From NCBI GenBank assembly GCA_963281155.1, contig CAUJLY010000002.1, forward strand, positions 3,906,001 to 3,970,000: DNA of 64,000 nucleotides, in the 5' to 3' direction. The DNA comes from Rhabditophanes sp. KR3021 (lineage: Eukaryota > Nematoda > Chromadorea > Rhabditida > Alloionematidae). The notes beneath the pieces are model-generated. The model did no database searches. It had not been told where the DNA came from and saw nothing but the letters and a program-made list of their open reading frames with translations. Positions 56,566 through 64,000 of the stretch are shown here, piece after piece. Made by a program: the position numbers and the translations under genes. Positions within the stretch are counted from its first letter, which is position 1, and every line of letters begins with the position of its first letter.

Positions 56566-56983
56566 TTATTTCGATCTTCTTCTTTCGATAATAGAATCGG
56601 CCATTTGCCTTGAGCAATTAGCAATTAAGGGAACAATTAAGTTGCTTTTATTTAGTGAATAGATGTCATCAAAGCCTCCGATAAATTGACCGCATATAAA
56701 TATTTGTGGCACTGTTTTAGAACCGGTATGGGCCATAAGAGCACCGACATATGCTTGATACGTTTCAGGATGATGACTTTTGTATTCGGTCAAACTGTTT
56801 TCCTTAAATGGAACTTTCCCGTTATTCAATAAGTCTTTTGCCTTTAAAAAAGAATCACAATTTGCAGTTGAAAATATAACAATTGGATCAGTGTTAATCT
56901 AAATATAATTAAAATTTGGAAAAACATTATTTACTAACCTCATTTTTAATTTGATTTGAAAGTACGCTAGAATTATTGCCCAT
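56566..56983 (-). CDS. Glutaredoxin-like protein with altered active site
   Basis: Exons 56983-56939 and 56898-56566 give 125 residues with a glutaredoxin fold: DPIVIFSTANCDSFLKAKDL, then HTGSKTVPQIFICGQFIGGF with the conserved cis-Pro TVP and the GG-F-DD glutathione-binding turn. The normal CPYC/CxxC site is replaced by C29-D-S-F, leaving one cysteine. The N-terminus MGNNSS fits an N-myristoylation signal (Gly2, Ser6). Related worm glutaredoxins start similarly with MGG. It probably acts as a membrane-anchored monothiol-type or non-catalytic protein; this is inference. Confidence 0.8.
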
Positions 56984-57546
56984 TTTCAAGTTGATAAAAA
57001 GAAAAGACCAATCGCTGCAACATCATGGAGCGTCGTCTAGCGACGTTTTAAAATCAATCGCTCAACGATATGGTGATTTGATCAAACTATGATTTCATGA
57101 TTGTTTAATCGCTAAACAAATTTGATTTAGACAAATGTTAGAGGCATCTCATGTATTATCTTATCGCCAAGTTATTATGCGTTTACAAATCTATCACAGT
57201 TTAAATATCCATATAATTCTGTTAAATTTTTAGTAAATGTTTTTTATTAACATGAAAATAATTTAATATTTTGACCTAAATGAACTGTAGTGTCTTATAT
57301 TATTTAACAATAAATTTTATAATAAAACCATATTTTAATTGCAAAAATTTGCTTCTATATCATTTGTAATGAATAATTGAATAGAAGCCGTGTGTTATCG
57401 CTAAGATCATACATTATTAAAATGTTTTTAATTACGGGATAACCTTTTGTATCTTTGCCTTTTATTAGATCCTTGTCTTATCAACAAAACTAGCCACATT
57501 TTGTATATATTTAAAGCACCATAAACACATACTTAGTATCCAAAAA
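56984..57546. other. Intergenic between divergent genes
   Basis: 563 nt between the glutaredoxin-like (-) and galectin (+) genes. A tatatttaaag stretch lies about 45 nt before the galectin ATG. No gene. Confidence 0.5.
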
Positions 57547-58170
57547 ATGCACACCATTAACGATCCTGTAAGTTAATGATAAAAATATTTACTTTTACGC
57601 TTATTTTAGATTGTTCCTTTCGCTTTGCCCATTTGTGAAACTTTGTTACCAGGTTCTCGTATCGCCATTCACGGAAAATGCCATTTTCATCACGGCCATT
57701 CACAGGATTTTGCTATTGAATTGTTGTCCGAAAGTGATATTTTATTAATTGCTGATTTTAGATTCAAACATGGTCCGCATAAAGAACATAATCTCATTGT
57801 GAACTCGTGTATTGACAAAGTATGGGGAACTGAAATAAAACAAGCAAATCCCATTCACCACAATGATAACTTTGTTGTTACAGTCGAAGTACATGATAGA
57901 CACTATTCAGTTGCAATCAACGGCTTTACGGTTGCTTCACTCAATCATCGTGCTCCATATCAAAATGTTAGAGCCGTTGGTGTAAAAGGACAAGCAAATA
58001 TTGAAAAAATTCATTTTGAAGGTTTCAGCAATTATGATTCCTGGAGTGGAAACCATACTACACACAACACTCATTACATTGGATATGGAACTGAAACTTT
58101 TAATCCATCAGCATTTAAACAAAATCGATCCAACGATCATTTTTGTACTGATAATGGCCACGGAATATAA
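57547..58170 (+). CDS. Single-CRD galectin, divergent
   Basis: Galactoside-binding-lectin fold, 193 residues from exons 57547-57567 (MHTINDP) and 57610-58170. The fold is recognisable from PFALPICETLLPGSRIAIHG, FAIELLSESDILLIADFRFK, LIVNSCIDKVWGTEI, FVVTVEVHDRHYSVAINGF and VRAVGVKGQANIEKIHFEGF. Binding-site residues are partly replaced. The usual H-x-N-P-R is read here as DFRFKHG, V-N-S keeps the Asn, and W-G-x-E is kept without the following Arg (IK). Galactose binding may therefore be weak or altered. The His/Asn-rich tail with no second domain is unusual. There is no signal peptide, as is normal for galectins. Confidence 0.85.
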
Positions 58171-58224
58171 ACATCATTTTTGATGAACAAGTAAATAAAA
58201 AACAAATAGTTTAAATAACAAACT

Positions 58225-59505
58225 TTATTGATGTTTTCTTTCATTTCCATAATACATAAAAAAGGTAATAACGAATATAAAATATAAAATCGGAAAAACA
58301 ATTCTTGAAAAATAATCTATTTTGATAGCTTGTATTCCTGAAAATTTATCTAAAATATTTTGTGAACAAGCACGTCTATTTAATACATTGTTTTTTTCAG
58401 TCGATTCAATTAGTGAGTTTGATTCATCGTCTGATTTTTTATTTGTTCTGTTGAATAAAAAACTTGTGATTGCAAATTCAATTAGCGAGCAGAAAATAAA
58501 AAAGATGTTGATGAAGTTCCAGAAATCGATAGCACGTAAATAAGATACGTGATGTATCTTCGAACCTGCTCCACCATTTGCACTTGTGGTAATTGTAAGG
58601 AGGGTTGTCACTCCTAAAGTCACACGTCTGAAAAGATAGAATAAACTTATTTTATAACAATTGTTTACTTACCCTGGTATTCCAGATGGATGGAGCCAAA
58701 AAGAAACCATTGATGTTAAAACAAGCAGGATTTGTGGAATGAAGATATGGAAGAAATAGAATTCTGTTTCTCTAGAAAGCTTAAATTGGAGTCTAAGACA
58801 CGAAAAATTTCCTAACGTTGTTATGCTTTGACAATGTTCCGTTGAATATGTTTCGATTAAAAATTGTGGCAATGAGTTATTTATCCCGGCCTTCATTTGA
58901 ATTGGAGATTCTTCATACCATTCAAAATGTATGTCATCTATAGTATGAGCATACGAAGCAATGTCAAGATAGATCATTTGATGGTCCAGGGGGAAATTGA
59001 TTAAGTTGTACGGTGATGATAAAACCAATGAGATTCTCTGACTAATTAATACGGTTCCATCTTTATAAACTCGAACAAGCTTATTTGGCTGGTCAATCGA
59101 ATGTTTGTGGCCACTAATTTCGTTAGCAAAGAAGAAGTCTGGTTTCCATAAAAAATCATCTTTATTTAAGACGAAGTAGTTGGGAGGATTAAATAAAGTG
59201 TCATTGTTGTCGAATCTTAATCTAGAGTCAATCCAGGACTGCCTAAAAGTTATTTGCATGCTGTACTCATTACTCATTTCATTGATATTTGATATATATC
59301 GAACATAAATGCTTATTTTTACTAGAGTTGGAGAAAATCCGCCGTTTTCATTTTGAATTAATCCCTTTGGTCTGACTAAGGGATTGTATCCTTTTTTGTT
59401 AATTAAATCAAATAAAACTTCAGAATCGCTTTGAATCTTAGATAGTTGAAAAGCAGCATTTTTAAAGAACAAAAGAAAAAGAAAAATATTAGTTAGCGAT
59501 CGCAT
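58225..59505 (-). CDS. GluCl-like ligand-gated anion channel subunit lacking Cys-loop cysteines
   Basis: Pentameric ligand-gated channel subunit, 411 residues from exons 59505-58673 and 58627-58225. It has a signal peptide (MRSLTNIFLFLLFFKNAAFQ), then FRQSWIDSRLRF, LWKPDFFFANEISGHKHSID and an invariant-looking FPLDHQ. TM1 is FIPQILLVLTSMVSFWL, TM2 is RVTLGVTTLLTITTSAN (anion-channel type, preceded by IPGR instead of the usual PAR), and TM3 is FWNFINIFFIFCSLIEFAI. TM4 lies near the end. The C-loop disulphide pair typical of glutamate/glycine-gated channels is present (HCQSITTLGNFSCLRL). The two cysteines of the signature Cys-loop are Ser and Ile (SSPYNLINFPLDHQMIYLD). The start is chosen at the Met of the signal peptide although the frame extends further upstream. 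Confidence 0.85.
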
Positions 59506-60341
59506 ATTGCAAATGTAAATATAATATAAACTACATTTTTTTGAGTACGAATTTTTGACACACTCCCAACAAAAGATAGTTACGACTTTAAAGCAAATTA
59601 AATCTCTATAATTGACATTTTCATGAAGGTTATTGTATTGCAAATTTTGCTTTTTATCAAGACATAATTTATTGCTTCTCATTGGTTGATTAATCTTTTT
59701 ACAAATTTAATTAGTATATTTATCAGCAACTTTTTAATGTTCTCAATTAATCACCAAATACTGACATTTGAAACTTCAAAAAATGAAATTATATGTTATC
59801 CTGAGATTAAAGATATCATAAATGATATATCGTTAAGCTTATCATAAATAAAATATGATTAAGCTTAGAATAAATAAACTATCAATAAGCTTATCATAAA
59901 GATTGACGCTTTGTCTAAATCAAATAAATTTCCTCCTTTATATTTAATTGGAAATGCATAAAAAAAAATTATTTTTAAAGTACAAAAAAGATATTTAAAA
60001 GCTAATCAAAATTTTCTATGCCAGATAGATACAGCATTACTATATACAATTACACCACAAGATAACATAGAAAAATAAAATTGCATCAATACATATATTT
60101 AAAAAATAATCATTTACATTGACTAAATTTTTTTGATTTTTTCGACAAATTAATCTAAAATATTGTCTTATCTTTTGGCAGTTAAAAAACGTTATCATTG
60201 AAAGTTATACTACAGAAAATATTGTTACACACATTTACAAAATGTTTTTGATGCTATTATAGCTTTTGGGGCTTTTTTATCCAAATAAAAAAAGGTGCTG
60301 TTGATGTTCCAAGACTTGTGATGATTTTATGTACATTATTG
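59506..60341. other. Intergenic, with short AAGCTTATCATAAA repeats
   Basis: At 59833-59905 the motif taagcttatcataaa (one copy taagcttagaataaa) occurs three times, spaced about 28-32 nt. No gene. Confidence 0.5.
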
Positions 60342-61006
60342 TTACTTATTTTTTGATTTTTTTGCGTTTTTGTTAACAGGCATATTTTTGAGAGTATCAA
60401 GTTCATTGGATCTCTCGGCAAACTCGTGAGAAGACATGATCAAATTTTGAGGATTATTCATCATGGCGGACATAAAATAGGTTGCTGAGTCGAAGGTTGA
60501 AGATTCAGCCTGTGTATCAGAAAACAAGGCATTCATTAAAAGTTTCTTTTGCATTTGGCGAGCTCTAACAACACTCTTGTGTTGCTTCTTTTCTTCTTTG
60601 CGAGCAGCTTTCTCAAGCACTCGCTTTTTAGCAGCTGGCTGACGTCCCTTATTGTTGTTATCGTCCTTTTCGGCAGCATAAGCTGTTTTGTTAGTGTAAC
60701 CACTTACACACGAAAGACTATCATCTAGGTCTTCCAACAAATTATATTCTGGGATCAATTCAGGAGTTGAACGTCCAGAAACTGTTTGATTAATATGAAC
60801 CCAATCTGGATCTTCCTCAAGAGATGAACAAGTAGAATCACGACGTTGGCGGGTATTTTTTGGTTGATTATTCAAAATACGCATACCGTCCAAAGAGTCG
60901 TCAGAATCAACGTTTTGCTAAAAAACTCTTATTAAACTTCTCATCTCTGTTTACTTACATGTTCAGTATCGTCTCCGAAAATGTATCCATAAATATTATT
61001 AATCAT
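60342..61006 (-). CDS. Small protein with LC3-interacting (LIR) motif, possibly TP53INP-like
   Basis: Exons 61006-60959 (MINNIYGYIFGDDTEH) and 60917-60342 give 207 residues. Near residue 55 is EEDPDWVHI, an acidic-flanked W-V-H-I that fits the Atg8/LC3-interacting consensus W-x-x-I/L/V. A short hydrophobic N-terminus followed by an acidic LIR resembles TP53INP/DOR autophagy regulators. The basic helical region (EKAARKEEKKQHKSVVRARQ then MQKKLLMNALF) and a Lys-rich terminus (NKNAKKSKNK) could be nuclear-localising. The family link is tentative; the gene structure is solid. Confidence 0.65.
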
Positions 61007-64000
61007 CTTTTGTTTTTAATTAGAAATAAATATTGTTGCTAGATCCTTGTTCAATAGAGTATAAGTTCTAAAATAATGCCAAATTAATATGTCTTCTATT
61101 TAAATAATAAATACGAGCAAACAAATTTCGAGTAAGGTGGAGTAGATCAGCAGGATGGTGTTCTTTGTACCCATTTCTTAGAGATCATTCGATGATAACA
61201 AATTATATTTAAAAAACAAAAATGCCTAAGATCAAACCAATGTTTCTGTTTTCACTTTAGCAGATGACTGCTATTTAACAGAAAATGTCTGTGAAACTTG
61301 TTTTAAAGTAATTTGACATATTGCTTTCAAAATAACCTAAAAATATTTTTTATTTAGGATTATGTCTAGAATATAGAAATTTTCAATAAATAGAAACACC
61401 AACCCAAATCAAATTGACAATACGAGATGCTTAACTATATTTTTAACTGAAGGTTTCCTTTATAGTACTTGTTTATAAGCAAAAGTCATATGACCACAAT
61501 TTTATATCAAAAAAGTTTCTTTTAGGCTCACAAAATGTATTTAGTAAAGTTATCATTATCTTGAAAATGTCTAGTGCTTTTTTAAATATAATGTACAGAC
61601 AAATGTCTGAAAATGTCTAAAACGACACGTACAGTTTGATTCTCAATTATTAAACTATAATATATTGCGTTGTATTCTATTCTAGTAAGAACCTCACAAT
61701 GAATAAGTGTGCAGTGTAATGACAATTAAGACCCTATTTATATCCTTTTTAAAATGAGGGAGGATTTTGAAAACAAACAACTCAAATCTAACTCAATTGC
61801 ATCATTTTCTTGTGGAAGGCTGCTGTTCGCGATTTAAATGATGCACAGCGATAATTGTTCAAAAGGTCGACAACGCCATTATAAAGCGCTTCAGTCAGGA
61901 TAAAATGATGCAATGCGTAAGAATATATTCAAAAGGGTCAAACTTAATAAAAGACACATTGTCAACAAAAACAAACGACATATTAAGTCAAATAATAGAC
62001 CCATAAATCTATCCTAAAACATATGCTCGTATAAGTTCTTTTAGATATTGCACATGTTAAAAAGTTCTACGGAATACATATTTTAGTCCAAACAACCATT
62101 CTTTGTGCATGACAAAATGCCCATTTTAACTATAGTATATAGTAGTGGTTATTCTTAAACAAACTTTACATACTTCTTTCCCATTATCAAATATGTAATT
62201 TGTTTATGTTGTTGGAATTGATTTTGGATACTACATTTTTAAAACTTAAAACAAATATACAAGGCCTTAACATTTAAAAAATAAAAAGTTATAAAGTGTA
62301 GTTTCAATCTCGCAGAATCATAAAAATTACAATTTTTAATTTATCTTTAAAGATATTTAGTATGAATCGAATAAAGCTTTTAAATTTTTTAAATTGCAAT
62401 TAGCTTTCTGTAGATATGAGTTCTTGACTCATTTTAGTATTTAGGCAAGACGTTAAATTAGACATGATCAGGTATATAATATGGAGTGATTTATAATGAT
62501 ATTAAATATATTGACAATTATATCGTGTAGATAGCGGTTGTTTCTTTATATTTATCTCACCTAACTATCACATGTTTTGAAGATACAATAAAATCAACAA
62601 AAGAATACGCTATTTTCTGGATATTCGACTGGTAGCGTTTAAAGATTTAATCTTCTTTATGAAAGTGGATAAATGGAGGGAGTTAAAATGTGATAGATGT
62701 TCATTGATCACCCTTTTAGAAAAACTGATCATGTTTTGAGAGATTCGCTAACAAAACAGATGACTTTGTCTAATACCAATTGAAAGATGATAAAGAAAAG
62801 TAAATTTTCGGATAATCATCTGACTGAAACAAGCTGTGAAGTTTAATATATAAAATTATGTTTAAAGTTCAAGTGTAATGCATAGCAAATATGTGTTGTA
62901 TTAATATAAAATAAACACAATTGCCGGACAAAAGTTGGTTAATGAATTGAAATCTAGTTGATAAAGTATTTTCCTACAGCTTGTCAAAAAATATTTTAAC
63001 AATAGAAGAAGTCCTTTTTATTTACCACATTCAAATAGACCATAAACATTCAAAATGACCATTTCACATCACGCGAAACATTTGTTATGAATGATGGGGC
63101 GGTCAATGATTTCATTCACCTGGTCACCTTTGACAACTAACATATGGTAGTAGGACATATTCATTGTACCTAATTCTAAAGTAAAAAAACAATTAACTCA
63201 TATATAGGCTGGAAGAGCATAATGGCGCCATCAAAGAGAAAACCCTTTTAAATCAAAAATTAATAGCTCAAAATATAATTGCCTTTTTAAATATGAACCG
63301 AAACTTTAAGAACAATGTTTACAAGTAAATATGTAGGTAAAGAGGTTTTATTCTTTTGAATAACCACAAACATTATATAATGCTTATATCAACCTTGTAA
63401 TAACAATAAATATTTGAAAACATATCTTCCAATTTAAGCAAATGAGCAATAAATTGGTTTGGAGGATTGAAATCATACACAGTTTTATTATATGTTTTCA
63501 TCGGACGTAAATATTACACATCGTAAATTTAATCATCTCAATAAAAATACAAGTCTTTTCATTGAAATCTATTTTGAAAAATGATTAAAATTAGAAAACA
63601 AAATATTTATTTACAGAGAAGAGACAAAGTATATCTCTGCAAAGATTATTGCTTAACTATTTTGACCAACAATTCATATGCCCACTAGTCATATGATTAA
63701 CAGATACATTATCTGTACTATCTAGAATATATCATTTTGTGATAAATAGAATATCTTACAATAACTTAGATGGATTATTGATACTTTTATTAGAATAGAT
63801 ATAATACAATCATTTTTAATCCTTGAATATACTTATTACCTAAATATATCCAAATCATATAAAACATTCACAACAAAGCACAAATTTGACAAAGACAGTA
63901 CATATCAAATTATACTCATTCGTGAAGAGAAATACGAATAACTAATGAAAACTCAAGATTTCTAATATTTATTAGTTTGTTTGTAAAGTAATATAACTTA
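61007..64000. other. Intergenic, 3 kb, with one exon-like fragment
   Basis: AT-rich. The only protein-like piece is on the minus strand at 63175-63069: a ttttttactttag acceptor, then LGTMNMSYYHMLVVKGDQVN, then EIIDRPIIHNKCFA and a stop. No matching upstream exon was found, so it is either the last exon of an unseen gene or a relic. Nothing else recognised. Confidence 0.4.

Noticed and set aside
1..64000. tRNA genes, CRISPR arrays, transposons or viral genes
   Set aside because: I looked for tRNA box A/B pairs, regular spacer arrays, transposase or reverse-transcriptase motifs and terminal repeats and found none that I can support by eye.

Overview
The window is nuclear DNA of a nematode. It is AT-rich and has compact protein-coding genes with mostly 40-60 nt introns (gtaag...tttag). 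The strongest evidence is a spliced-leader (SL) RNA gene of SL1 type at 48467-48562, lying 214 nt downstream of a 5S rRNA gene (48134-48252) on the same strand. Many genes also have a tttcag/ttttag acceptor a few bases before the ATG, as expected for SL trans-splicing. Other nematode marks are a CK1/TTBK-like kinase relic, lustrin-type Cys-rich modules and a GluCl-like channel. The SL ends TTTGAG but has an A-rich middle unlike the canonical leader; from memory this resembles SL1 variants of clade IV Strongyloides relatives. Placement in that group (for example Rhabditophanes) is inference.

Layout. 1-2.5 kb: 5' end of an unknown minus-strand gene and a decayed TTBK-like kinase. 2.5-10 kb: plasma-membrane Ca2+ ATPase (+), an acidic-repeat protein (-), and a TTF2/lodestar-like SNF2 ATPase (-). 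11-15 kb: eEF2 kinase (+) converging on a RILP-like coiled-coil protein (-). 17-24 kb: p24/TMED2 cargo receptor (+) and an aromatic amino acid decarboxylase (+) whose three long introns hold reverse-strand coding debris. 26-29 kb: a secreted lustrin-module protein (+). 31-36 kb: a PTB-domain protein (+), a tiny secreted His/Gly peptide (+) and a protein with internal PLL repeats (-). 36-37 kb: a broken membrane-protein gene. 37.8-48 kb: TRAPPC10 (-), ASPM (-) and a SMARCAL1-type annealing helicase (+), the last two divergent from one short promoter. 48-48.6 kb: the 5S and SL RNA genes. 48.8-52.2 kb: a kelch-like fragment and a decayed ABCA transporter. 53.6-61 kb: stargazin-like claudin (-), J-less DnaJ (+), glutaredoxin-like (-), galectin (+), Cys-loop-type channel lacking the loop cysteines (-), and a small LIR-motif protein (-). 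61-64 kb is essentially empty.

The genes do not form one pathway. They are typical metazoan housekeeping genes (Ca2+ export, translation control, ER-Golgi traffic, spindle, genome stability) mixed with neuronal or secreted genes. A recurrent feature is single-base disruption at homopolymers in otherwise intact conserved genes (about 4895, 7982, 27864 and 47368; possibly about 41405). This looks more like assembly error than gene death. The kinase, ABCA and 36-kb loci are different: they have several stops and missing domains and are real pseudogenes. All exon models were built by hand from splice signals and reading phase; coordinates should be good to the base where phase closes.
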